NCBI GenBank assembly: GCA_036375165.1
Contig: DASUSI010000083.1
Coordinates: forward strand, 1-64,000
Length of the DNA stretch: 64,000 nucleotides
Reading direction: 5' to 3'
From: WHSM01 sp036375165
Lineage (GTDB): Bacteria > Actinomycetota > Actinomycetes > Mycobacteriales > Micromonosporaceae
Positions 7,744 through 15,620 of the stretch are shown in pieces (the stretch's first letter is position 1; each line of letters starts with the position of its first letter). Below the pieces are notes generated by a model. The model searched no databases and was not told the origin of the DNA. It saw only the letters and a list, made by a program, of their open reading frames with translations. Position numbers and translations under genes: made by a program.

Positions 7744-8919
7744 CTATCCGGCCGCCCGCGCCACGTCCCGGTATATCGCGATCAACCGGCCGGTGACCAC
7801 GTCCGGCGAGAACACCGCCTGGTACCGCTGCCGGGCGGGTCCGGTGAGTCCGGCGGCTTCCCGGGCGGCCCGGCCCAGGGTCTCCGCCAGCGCGTCCACA
7901 GTGGCTTCACTCACCCAGCCGGCCGGCTGTTCTTGATCCGCTCCAACCAGGAACGGCAGCCCGCCGTTGCCGGTCACCAGCACCGGGCGGGCCTCGGACA
8001 GCGCCTCGATCACCACCATCGGACACACCTCGTCCCACGTGGACGGTACGACCAGCGCGGCGGCGGAGCGCATGGCCTCCCGTACCCGTGGCGGGTCCTG
8101 CTGGCCCAGGAAGTGGACGTCCGGGCGGGAGGCCGCGACCCCGGCCACGTGGTCGCGCAGCGGTCCGTCCCCGACGATGCGCAGCCCGCCGAGCGCGTCC
8201 ACCGGGTGCCGGCACCAAGCGTCCAGCAGCAGCCGGAGCCCCTTCTCCTCGCTGAGCCGGCCCACGTACAGGAACCCGGAGCCGGTGACGGTGTGCCGGC
8301 CCGGGTCGGGGACGCTGTTCGGTTTCACGGTGATCCGCTCATCGAGGATCCCGTAGTCGCGCAGGTGGCTGGCCATCGCGGTGGTGAGCGCGATGAACCG
8401 CTCCACCGAGTGCCACGTCCCCCGGTGTGCGGCCAGGGCGCTTGCCATCACCAGGCTCTGCGCCCGCGAGCCTCGGTAGCAGGCGTGCTGGACGGCCGGG
8501 TACGGGTACGTCCGGCCCCGGCAGTCGTAGCAGGGGTGCCCGTCCCGGAAGTACGTGCCGGCCGCACAGACCTGCCGGAAGTTGTGCACCGTGTGCACCA
8601 CCGGCACGCCGTACGCATGCGCGGTCCGGATCACCCAAGGCGACAGCAGAGGGTACGGGTTGTGCAGGTGCAGCACGTCCGGACGTTCCGCTCTCAACAG
8701 GGTGGCCAGTTCACGTTGCGCCCGCCGGGCGTACAGCGGGGAAACCGGCAGCAGCCCCTTCTCGGCGGCTGGCAGCTCGGGGATCTCGTCCGAGCTGCGC
8801 AGGAACGGCAGCACCTCGACGCCCGCCTCGGTGAGCAGCCGCGACTCGCCGTCCACCACCGTGTTCTCCCCGGACGGCTGGCTGGAGACGTACCGGTTGT
8901 GCGCGATCACGACCTTCAT
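7744..8919 (-). CDS. Glycosyltransferase family 4
   Basis: A 391-residue GT-B glycosyltransferase. The N-terminus MKVVIAHNRYVSSQPSGENT and the C-terminal donor domain (LYVGRLSEEKGLRLLLDAW, then PSTWDEVCPMVVIEAL with the E-x7-E motif) are typical of GT4. A Cys-rich insert around residues 130-165 (CAAGTYFRDGHPCYDC then HACYRGS) is typical of a group of actinobacterial exopolysaccharide glycosyltransferases. I preferred ATG 8919 over an upstream in-frame start because it begins the domain and has GGAGG upstream. It lies between the flippase and the polymerase, so it probably adds one sugar of the repeat unit. Confidence 0.9.
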   Translation of the reverse strand: MKVVIAHNRYVSSQPSGENTVVDGESRLLTEAGVEVLPFLRSSDEIPELPAAEKGLLPVSPLYARRAQRELATLLRAERPDVLHLHNPYPLLSPWVIRTAHAYGVPVVHTVHNFRQVCAAGTYFRDGHPCYDCRGRTYPYPAVQHACYRGSRAQSLVMASALAAHRGTWHSVERFIALTTAMASHLRDYGILDERITVKPNSVPDPGRHTVTGSGFLYVGRLSEEKGLRLLLDAWCRHPVDALGGLRIVGDGPLRDHVAGVAASRPDVHFLGQQDPPRVREAMRSAAALVVPSTWDEVCPMVVIEALSEARPVLVTGNGGLPFLVGADQEQPAGWVSEATVDALAETLGRAAREAAGLTGPARQRYQAVFSPDVVTGRLIAIYRDVARAAG

Positions 8920-9167
8920 GCCCGGTGAGCTACCTCCGCCGTGCGTTGCCGGGCGCATGAAACCGCCCGCGCTCGGGCATGCACGTTACCCCGACCGGAG
9001 TATGGCCGGCCGCTCGGCCGGATCGACGTGACGCAAAGCGACATTTCGCATGCGACGCCGTCGAACCGACTGTTGGGTAAGACTGGGGGAACGCCGGAGA
9101 GCTTGGGGCCAGAGCGCCGGTCGGCGAACGGACAGGTCTCACGGACGCGACACAGGGAGCTATCGCA

Positions 9168-10745
9168 GTGCGGCACCTAACCGGCTCCGATCAGGCCGAC
9201 CAGTCCGGCGCGGTGCGTCGGCCCTACTCTGTCCCGATACGCCGACCGGCGGTGATCGCCGTGGCCGCGGCGACCCTGGTGGCGGCGGTCGTCGTCGGGG
9301 TCTGGTGGGGAACCCGCAGCGGCGTGGTGGACGGGCTGGGCGCGACGCTGGCGGTGGTGATCGCCGTCGGGGTGTTCGCCGTCGCGGTCTCGCTCCCCGG
9401 CAAGACCCCGCAGGGACTACTGCTCGGGATCGGCATCCCGTTCGCCGCCATGATGGCCTGGACCCGGCTGGACCAGCCCGGCTACGTCTGGCTGGTGACC
9501 GGCGTCGTCGGCGTGGCCGCCGTGGTCTGGACCTACCCGTGGTGGCGCGACGCCGGGCACCTGCCACGGCTCGGCGGGTTCTGGTTGGCGGTCGGGCTGT
9601 GGCTGACCGGCTCGGTCAGTGCGCTACTGCTCGGCAAGGTGAGCGTGCTGGCCGGCCGGGTGGTGTACGGCGGGTTCGCCGTGGTGGTCGCGCTGCTCGT
9701 GTTCCAGACGCTGTGGCGGCGTGGCCGCGACATCTCGGTCGGGGTCGCAGCCGGCCTGATGATCTGCCACGCCCTGCTGCTCGCCCTCGGCTCGCAGTAC
9801 GTCTTCGAGACCAACGAGTTCCACGCCACCTCCGAGAGCGCCTGGGGGTACGCGCAGTCCAGCCGGTTCTGGGGCGGCCCGTGGCTGGTGTACCACCCCA
9901 ACTTCATCGCGATGACCGGCCTGCTGGTCGCGATCCGGATCGGCGCGGATGCCCGGTTCGCGGCCTGGCAGCGGCTCGCCGCGGTCGGCAACGGTGCCCT
10001 GCTGCTCTACATCGCCGATTCGCGTACCTCATTGCTGATGGCAGGTGTCGCCTCGGTGACATACGGCCTGCTGCACATCTGGCGCAGCGGGCTGCCCCGG
10101 TTCCGGTTCTGGACCTGGTTCACCACCCCTCGGGCCCGCTGGGTGCTCGCCCACGCGCTGCTCCCCCTCGCGGTGACGTTCCTGGTGTTCGGCGCGGCGG
10201 GCGGCACCGACATGTTGTTCAAGCAGCGGTACGCGCAGCCGGCCGCGCAGTTGACACCCGCCCAGCAGGAGGAGTCCCGGCGTAACGTCAACGCCGCACT
10301 CTCCGGCCGGGCGGACGTCTGGGGGATGATCTTCCAGGACTTCCGCCGCGACAGCGTGGTGGAAAAGGGCTTCGGCAACACCGACTTCCCCCGCGGCGAG
10401 ATCCTGCGCTACAAGGACCCGGCCGACCCCGGGTACTCCGGTCAGCCGGAGTTGAGCGCGGACAACGTGCCGGTGGGGTCGCTGCGTCGGGGCGGTGTGG
10501 TCGGCCTGCTCCTGATCGTCGCAGGGGCGGGGCTCCTGCTGGGGCGAGTGTTCCGGCGTGGGGTGCCGGTCTGGATCCCGGTGCTCACCGTGGCCGGTCT
10601 GGCAAGCGTGATCTCCGAGGACGAACTGGTCGGCACGACCCCGCTCTGGATTCTGGTGTTCGCCGGTGAGGTGTGGATGTACGTTCGGGCCCGGGACCGG
10701 CTGCCGGAGTCCGAGCAGGACTCCCCGACCCGGGTGCCCGCGTAG
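9168..10745 (+). CDS. O-antigen ligase/polymerase family membrane protein
   Basis: A 525-residue polytopic protein with ten or more hydrophobic segments and one large extracytoplasmic loop. Features of the Wzy/WaaL family include the long loop beginning near residue 205 (FETNEFHATSESAW, then GPWLVYHPNFIAM) and the DSRTSLLMAG segment. It should polymerise or ligate polyprenyl-linked glycan on the outer face of the membrane. The GTG start at 9168 has GGGAG 9 nt upstream. It diverges from the GT4 gene across a 248-bp gap. Its TAG stop forms part of the -10 hexamer of the following fpg-type gene. Confidence 0.82.
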   Translation: MRHLTGSDQADQSGAVRRPYSVPIRRPAVIAVAAATLVAAVVVGVWWGTRSGVVDGLGATLAVVIAVGVFAVAVSLPGKTPQGLLLGIGIPFAAMMAWTRLDQPGYVWLVTGVVGVAAVVWTYPWWRDAGHLPRLGGFWLAVGLWLTGSVSALLLGKVSVLAGRVVYGGFAVVVALLVFQTLWRRGRDISVGVAAGLMICHALLLALGSQYVFETNEFHATSESAWGYAQSSRFWGGPWLVYHPNFIAMTGLLVAIRIGADARFAAWQRLAAVGNGALLLYIADSRTSLLMAGVASVTYGLLHIWRSGLPRFRFWTWFTTPRARWVLAHALLPLAVTFLVFGAAGGTDMLFKQRYAQPAAQLTPAQQEESRRNVNAALSGRADVWGMIFQDFRRDSVVEKGFGNTDFPRGEILRYKDPADPGYSGQPELSADNVPVGSLRRGGVVGLLLIVAGAGLLLGRVFRRGVPVWIPVLTVAGLASVISEDELVGTTPLWILVFAGEVWMYVRARDRLPESEQDSPTRVPA

Positions 10746-10748
10746 CCT
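10743..10748 (+). promoter_or_regulatory. -10 hexamer of leaderless Fpg/Nei gene
   Basis: TAGCCT ends 7 nt before ATG 10756. Its first three bases are the stop codon of the polymerase gene. Confidence 0.45.
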
Positions 10749-10755
10749 GGTCACC

Positions 10756-11613
10756 ATGCCCGAACTGCCCGAGGTGGAGGCGCTCGCCGCGTACCTGCGG
10801 GAGCGGGCGGTCGGTCACCCGGTCCGCACGGTCGAGGTCGCGGCGATCAGCGTGCTGAAGACGTACGACCCGCCGCCGGCCGCGCTCGAAGGCACCGTGG
10901 TCACCGACGTCCAACGGTTCGGCAAGTTCCTGGACCTGGTGTGCGGGCCCGAACTGCACCTGGTCGTCCACCTCGCGCGGGCCGGCTGGCTGACGTACAA
11001 GGAGAACCTGCCGCCCCGGCCGGCACGGCCCGGAAAGGGACCGCTCGCGTTCCGGTTGCGGCTGGACGACGGCTCCGGCTTCGAGTTGACCGAAGCGGGC
11101 ACCCAGAAACGGCTGGCCTGCTACATCGTGCGGACCCCGGCCGAGGTGCCAGGGATCGCGCGGCTGGGCCCCGACCCGCTGGAACTTGACGTGGCGACCT
11201 TCGGTGACCGGATCCGTGCGCAGCGGGCACAGCTCAAAGGTGTACTGACCGACCAGACGGTGTTCGCGGGGGTCGGCAACGCGTACAGCGACGAGATCCT
11301 GCACGCCGCGAAGCTGTCCCCGTTCGCCCGTGCCGACCGGCTCACCGACGACCAGGTGACCCGGCTGCACCAGGCGGTCGGGGATGTGCTGAGGGACGCG
11401 GTCGACCGCTCCGTGGGGCAGGCCGCCGCCACCCTCAAGTCCGAGAAGCGGTCCGGCCTCAAGGTGCATGCCCGGACCGACCTGCCTTGTCCGGTGTGCG
11501 GGGACACGGTACGGGAGGTGTCCTTCAGCGACTCCAGCCTGCAGTACTGCCCGGCCTGCCAGACCGGGGGGCGGGTGCTGGCGGACCGTAGGCTCTCCCG
11601 ACTGCTCCGGTGA
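10756..11613 (+). CDS. Formamidopyrimidine-DNA glycosylase/endonuclease VIII family protein
   Basis: A 285-residue base-excision repair glycosylase/AP lyase. The N-terminus MPELPEVEALAAYL supplies the catalytic Pro and Glu directly after the initiator Met, which fixes the start. The conserved Lys of the FGKFLDL region, the H2TH segment (GVGNAYSDEILHAAKLSPF) and the C-terminal zinc finger CPVC...CPAC near residues 248-272 are present. It removes oxidised bases from DNA. It lacks the long QRP-type finger loop of some Nei proteins, so Fpg-like versus Nei-like substrate range cannot be settled. It is a housekeeping gene inserted in the glycan region. Confidence 0.9.
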   Translation: MPELPEVEALAAYLRERAVGHPVRTVEVAAISVLKTYDPPPAALEGTVVTDVQRFGKFLDLVCGPELHLVVHLARAGWLTYKENLPPRPARPGKGPLAFRLRLDDGSGFELTEAGTQKRLACYIVRTPAEVPGIARLGPDPLELDVATFGDRIRAQRAQLKGVLTDQTVFAGVGNAYSDEILHAAKLSPFARADRLTDDQVTRLHQAVGDVLRDAVDRSVGQAAATLKSEKRSGLKVHARTDLPCPVCGDTVREVSFSDSSLQYCPACQTGGRVLADRRLSRLLR

Positions 11614-11661
11614 CCGCACCGGTTCGGGGGACCGGGACTCGACACGCGAACCGGGACCGAA

Positions 11662-11859
11662 TAGTGTCGGCCGGTCGTCGTTGGGTATTCAGGCTCACAT
11701 GTCACACTGATGGGGCTGTGAGCGGAGGTGTCTCCGGGCACATCCACTCGCCCCGGCGACGGTCCCAGGTACGGAGCAGCAGGACAGGTGAGGTTCCCGC
11801 GAGTCCGCTCGCGGAGCGGTGGGAGATCGGGGCGAGGCACCGGTCGGGTGGCCGGTGCC
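11662..11859 (+). promoter_or_regulatory. Candidate promoter and structured long leader of the sugar transferase
   Basis: The 379-bp gap between the glycosylase and sugar-transferase genes has no convincing ORF. A TAGTGT hexamer at 11662-11667 could be a -10, giving a leader of about 320 nt. Two strong hairpins lie in it: CCGCGAG/CTCGCGG around a TCCG loop (11797-11814) and GGCACCGG/CCGGTGCC around 8 nt (11836-11859). It matches no riboswitch class I recognise. Confidence 0.35.
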
Positions 11860-11992
11860 GGCAGGATCACGTCACGGCGAGGCGACGACGAGTGAGTACG
11901 CGGGAAGTGACAGGGATCCGGAACCGGCTCCCCGCACCGCTGTGTCCCGACATGCCCCGGCCGTACCACCCAGCACTGGAGGACACACCGCT

Positions 11993-13582
11993 GTGACGAC
12001 CAGCCTGCAACGCCCGACGAGTGGCTCGGCGACTCCCACGGCACCGGGACCGGTAACGCCATCGACGGGGGACGTGGCAGGTCTCACACTGCCCTCCGCG
12101 ACGGCTGTGACCACTCCGGAGTCACCGGAGACCAACGGCGTCACCCGCTCGGCGTGGTTTCGGCCGCAGCGCATCAGCCGGTGGCACCAGCCGTACGCCG
12201 CGATCCTGGTCCTGACCGACTTCATCTGCGCGGTCGCGGCCAGCGTGCTGGCCGTCACGAAGTGGCCCCAGGCCGCCGCCGGGTTCAACACCCCGGAACA
12301 GATGTACCTGATCGGCATGGTGCTGCTGCCGCTCGGTTGGTTGGTGGTGCTGTGGGGTCATGGCTGCTACGACCGGCGGTACCTCGGGCTTGGTACGGAC
12401 GAGTTCAAGCGGGTGGTCCGGGCCTCGCTGACCGTTGTCGCGATCGTCTCGTTCCTCAGCCTGACCCTGAAGGCGGATCTGTCCCGGCTCGCCACCTCGA
12501 CGTCTCTGCTGGCCACGCTGATCTTTCTGTTGATCACCCGGTACATCGCCCGCCGGCTGCTGCACCTGCTGCGCAAGCAGGGAGCCTGCGTCCACCGGGT
12601 GCTCCTGGTCGGGTCACTGCCGGACGCACTTGAAGTCAGCGTCGTGGTGGCCCGGAACCCGTTCGCGGGCTTGATCCCGGTGGGGGTTTACCTGACCCAG
12701 GGCCGGGCGGCGGCCCGCGGTGGCCAGACCTCGCTGCCGGTGTACACCTCACGGGACCGGGACGTGGTGACCCTGGTACACGACCTGGGTGCCGACACGG
12801 TGGCGGTGTGCGGGTCGGCCGGCTCCAACTCCACCGACCTGCGGCGACTCGCCTGGCAGCTCGAGGGCACCGGCATCGACCTGATCGTGGCCCCGCAGCT
12901 CACCGACATCGCCGGCCCCCGGGTGCACATCCGACCGGTGGAGGGCCTGCCGCTGCTGCACGTGGAAGAGCCCACGATCTCGGGTGTCGGCTGGCTGACC
13001 AAGTACCTGATGGACCGCGCGGTCGCCGCGATCGGGCTGATCGTGCTGTCGCCGCTGCTGGTCGCCACGGCCATCCTGATCAAGGCCACCAGCCCCGGCC
13101 CGGTGTTCTTCCGGCAGGGCCGGGTCGGCCGGGAGGGCAAGAAGTTCCGGGTCTGGAAGTTCCGCACCATGTACGTTGACGCCGAGCAGCGTTTGGCCCA
13201 GGTGATCGACCAGAACGAGGGCGACGGCCTGCTCTTCAAGATCCGTAACGACCCCCGGATCACCTCGGTCGGGCGCTGGATGCGGCGTACCTCGATCGAC
13301 GAGCTGCCGCAGCTGATCAATGTCCTGAAAGGCGAGATGTCCCTGGTCGGTCCGCGCCCGTTGTACGCAGAGGACGGCGACTTCCTCGGGGACGTACGGC
13401 GTCGGCTGCTGGTCCGGCCCGGCATCACCGGGCTGTGGCAGGTCTCCGGTCGCTCCGACCTTTCCTGGGACGACGCGGTACGGCTGGACCTGTACTACGT
13501 GGACAACTGGTCGCTCGCGTTCGACCTGGTGATCCTGTGGCGCACGCTCAGCGCGGTGCTCCGCAGCAAGGGCGCCTACTGA
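11993..13582 (+). CDS. Undecaprenyl-phosphate sugar-1-phosphate transferase (WbaP/exopolysaccharide type)
   Basis: A 529-residue initiating glycosyltransferase. A Thr/Pro-rich cytoplasmic start (about 50 residues) is followed by four to five membrane segments, a Rossmann-like middle domain, and the bacterial sugar-transferase domain from about residue 335. That domain shows MDRAVAAIGLIVLSPLL, the GPVFFRQGRVGREGKKF region, RRTSIDELPQLINVLKGEMS and the C-terminal RPGITGLWQVSGRSDLSWDD. It loads the first sugar-phosphate onto undecaprenyl phosphate. GTG 11993 has CTGGAGGA about 10 nt upstream. It should start the glycan handled by the flippase and polymerase of this region. Confidence 0.9.
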   Translation: MTTSLQRPTSGSATPTAPGPVTPSTGDVAGLTLPSATAVTTPESPETNGVTRSAWFRPQRISRWHQPYAAILVLTDFICAVAASVLAVTKWPQAAAGFNTPEQMYLIGMVLLPLGWLVVLWGHGCYDRRYLGLGTDEFKRVVRASLTVVAIVSFLSLTLKADLSRLATSTSLLATLIFLLITRYIARRLLHLLRKQGACVHRVLLVGSLPDALEVSVVVARNPFAGLIPVGVYLTQGRAAARGGQTSLPVYTSRDRDVVTLVHDLGADTVAVCGSAGSNSTDLRRLAWQLEGTGIDLIVAPQLTDIAGPRVHIRPVEGLPLLHVEEPTISGVGWLTKYLMDRAVAAIGLIVLSPLLVATAILIKATSPGPVFFRQGRVGREGKKFRVWKFRTMYVDAEQRLAQVIDQNEGDGLLFKIRNDPRITSVGRWMRRTSIDELPQLINVLKGEMSLVGPRPLYAEDGDFLGDVRRRLLVRPGITGLWQVSGRSDLSWDDAVRLDLYYVDNWSLAFDLVILWRTLSAVLRSKGAY

Positions 13583-13699
13583 CGCCACTCCCGGTGATCT
13601 CGAAGCCCGCCTGAACAGTGAAGGCGAGTTTCTGGGACTTCGCCGTCCGTGCAGCGGACTCCCGGGTGCCGTGCGTCCCTGGGGCGTACGGGAGGTGTC

Positions 13700-13829
13700 A
13701 TGGACGACACGATGACCTTCGAGGAGTTCGTCAACACGAGGTCTCAGGGACCCCGATTCCCGGCTGCTGTTCTGGTCGGTTGATGACCAGACCGGCTACG
13801 CGATTCTCGATCTCGGAGCGATCAGGTAG
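13700..13829 (+). pseudogene. Possible frameshifted small gene with a sigma-E-like N-terminus
   Basis: After GGGAGG, an ATG at 13700 opens MDDTMTFEEFVNTR, which resembles the start of SigE-family sigma factors (MTFEEFV). The frame stops at 13781. A different frame across 13746-13829 reads RDPDSRLLFWSVDDQTGYA and ends at TAG with coding-like codons. One frameshift near 13741-13746 would join the two, giving about 42 codons in all, so at best this is a remnant. The remaining gap 13583-13699 shows nothing. Confidence 0.3.
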
Positions 13830-13837
13830 CCGAACTG

Positions 13838-13866
13838 GGGTGCGGCCCGGGTACCGGGCCGCACCC
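13838..13866. terminator. Strong hairpin between sugar transferase and RIO kinase
   Basis: Arms GGGTGCGGCCCGG (13838-13850) and CCGGGCCGCACCC (13854-13866) are perfectly complementary around a 3-nt loop. The hairpin ends 2 bp past the RIO kinase stop on the minus strand, so it probably terminates that transcript and could also act on rightward transcription. Confidence 0.65.
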
Positions 13867-13868
13867 GC

Positions 13869-14762
13869 TCAGTGCAGTCCGGCCTCCCGTAGCAGCAGAT
13901 CCGCCAGCCTCCCGGTGTCTGGTACGCCACGGGCGGCGAACCACGTGGCGACCACCGTCGCGTCCCGTTCCAGGAAGCCGGGTCCCTGCGGGTTGGCGAC
14001 CACGTCCACCACCTGCGGCAGGTCGATGATCAGCAGCCGCCTGTCGTGGACCAGCAGGTTGTACGGCGACAGGTCGCCGTGGGCCAGCCCCAGCCGGGCC
14101 ATCGTGACCAGGGCGTCGACCAGTTGCTGCCAGAGGTCGGGAAGGTCGTCCCCGGCACGGACCTGTGCCAGCCGCGGCGCGGCCACCCCGCCCGGGTCCC
14201 CGACGAACTCCATCAGCAGCTCGGTGCCCATGATCTGGACCGGGTACGGCACCGGCACCCCCGACTCGTACAGCCGGCACAGCGCCCCGAACTCCGCCTG
14301 CGCCCACTGACCGGCGATCAACTGGCGGCCGAAACTGGTCCGGTTCGTCATCGCCCGCATCTCCCGGGAGCGGCGGACCCGCCGGCCTTCCAGGTACCCG
14401 GCGTCCCGGTGGAACAACCGATGCTCCGGGTTCCGGTACCGCTTGCTCGCCAGTAGACAACTCCGGCCGTCGCCGGGCACCGCCCGCTCCAGCAGGTGGA
14501 CGTCGGCCTCCTTGCCGGTTTTCAGCACACCCAGGTCGGTGTCGACCGCTGCCAGCTCGGTCACCAGCCATTCCGGGTACGGTTCGGGACCGCGCTCGCC
14601 GGCCGTGGAGACGTCCCAGGTGGACCACCGGTCGCCGGCCGGCAGTCCGTCGGTCGCCTCGTCGAAGGTGTCCGGTTCAGCGACCTGCGATCGGAGGCGG
14701 GTGTCGTCGTTGTCGTCGTCAAAGCGCTGCCGCCTGCGACGGATCGGTGCGAAGTCACGCAC
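13869..14762 (-). CDS. RIO-type serine/threonine kinase
   Basis: A 297-residue RIO kinase. The ATP-binding segment LKTGKEADVHLLE (about residues 80-92) matches the RIO STGKEA loop, the catalytic loop is GLAHGDLSPYNLLV near 220-235, and the metal-binding segment is LLIIDLPQVVD. The N-terminal 60 residues are charged and poorly conserved. RIO1-like proteins phosphorylate Ser residues; bacterial targets are largely unknown. The GTG start at 14762 has AAGGAG 10 nt upstream. A 34-codon ORF with an excellent ribosome-binding site lies 57 bp upstream on the same strand and is probably co-transcribed. Confidence 0.9.
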   Translation of the reverse strand: MRDFAPIRRRRQRFDDDNDDTRLRSQVAEPDTFDEATDGLPAGDRWSTWDVSTAGERGPEPYPEWLVTELAAVDTDLGVLKTGKEADVHLLERAVPGDGRSCLLASKRYRNPEHRLFHRDAGYLEGRRVRRSREMRAMTNRTSFGRQLIAGQWAQAEFGALCRLYESGVPVPYPVQIMGTELLMEFVGDPGGVAAPRLAQVRAGDDLPDLWQQLVDALVTMARLGLAHGDLSPYNLLVHDRRLLIIDLPQVVDVVANPQGPGFLERDATVVATWFAARGVPDTGRLADLLLREAGLH

Positions 14763-14819
14763 TGGTGGGTTCTCCTTCGAGGTCTGGATGCCCCCACCAG
14801 GGCCTGGCGTGGTCGCCGG

Positions 14820-14924
14820 TCAGACGGTGCCGGTCAGAAGATACCGGTCACGGTGCGGCACCAGGTCGCTGGTGGAGGCGGGGAAGGGGTCGGCGAAGGC
14901 CGCCCCGACAGCGGGCGTACGCAT
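14820..14924 (-). CDS. 34-residue small protein upstream of RIO kinase
   Basis: This short gene is not similar to anything I recognise. It begins MRTPAVGAAFADPFPAS and ends RYLLTGTV. The translation signal is excellent: AAGGAGG followed by 7 nt and ATG. About 85 percent of its codons end in G or C, like real genes here. It is soluble, rich in Ala, Pro and Asp, with no membrane segment. It lies 57 bp upstream of the RIO kinase gene in the same direction. It may be a small regulator or partner of the kinase, or a leader peptide. The rest of the gap to the divergent flavin reductase holds no other gene. Confidence 0.55.
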   Translation of the reverse strand: MRTPAVGAAFADPFPASTSDLVPHRDRYLLTGTV

Positions 14925-15071
14925 GACTCGACCTCCTTCTCACCCGGGCCTCGACTCAGGCGTGGTCTGTGGTGACGTACGAGTTTCGCAGCACTCGGCC
15001 GGCTCACGCCAGCGATTTACAGCCGGTCACCGGACGAGCTGGCCGGCTCGTCCGGTGGCACGATCAAACAT

Positions 15072-15605
15072 GTGACCTCCCCGGAACCCGGAGCCCAGAT
15101 TCACGCCACACACCCGTTCGCCGACCCGGCGGGTGTCCGGGGGCCGGTACGCCGGTTCCGGGCCAGGATGCCCGCCCCGGTCACGCTCTGGACCGCGAAC
15201 GACGATCCCCGCCCAGCAGGGCTCACCCTCGCGTCCACGCAGGTCGTGGACGGCAACCCCGGCCGGGTATTCGGTCAGCTGGACGCCGACTCCGACCTGT
15301 ACGAGGCGATCCACCACACCGGTGCGTTCACGGTGCAGTTGCTGGCACCGCGACATCAGGACCTGGCGGACCGGTTCGGGGGTCTCGCACCGGCCCCGGG
15401 CGGCCTGTTCCGGGGCGGCGAGCGGTGGCGGGACACCGCGTTCGGGCCGGTGCTGGAGGACGTCGGGTCCTGGGTCGGGTGCCGCCTGGCCACGACCCGG
15501 GACGCCGGCTGGGGACGCCTGATCGAAGGCACCATCGAGGAGGTCACGGTGGGTGATGACGAGCCGCTGCTCTACTACCGCGGCCGGTACCACCGACTGG
15601 GCTGA
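15072..15605 (+). CDS. Flavin reductase-like FMN-binding split-barrel protein
   Basis: A 177-residue flavin reductase family protein. The split-barrel pattern is visible: ARMPAPVTLWTAN near residues 31-43, then PAGLTLASTQVVDGNPGRVFGQL, and GAFTVQLLAPRHQDLADRFGG near 84-104. It is expected to bind FMN and reduce it with NAD(P)H, or to act as a flavin-binding oxidoreductase. The start is a GTG with no good Shine-Dalgarno; CACGAT lies 7 nt before it, so a leaderless start is possible. It is followed 16 bp later by the epimerase gene. Confidence 0.8.
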   Translation: MTSPEPGAQIHATHPFADPAGVRGPVRRFRARMPAPVTLWTANDDPRPAGLTLASTQVVDGNPGRVFGQLDADSDLYEAIHHTGAFTVQLLAPRHQDLADRFGGLAPAPGGLFRGGERWRDTAFGPVLEDVGSWVGCRLATTRDAGWGRLIEGTIEEVTVGDDEPLLYYRGRYHRLG

Positions 15606-15606
15606 C

Positions 15607-15612
15607 TAGGCT
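15607..15612 (+). promoter_or_regulatory. -10 hexamer of the epimerase gene
   Basis: TAGGCT lies just past the flavin reductase stop and 8 nt before GTG 15621. This spacing supports a leaderless start there. Confidence 0.4.
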
Positions 15613-15620
15613 GGTTGATT

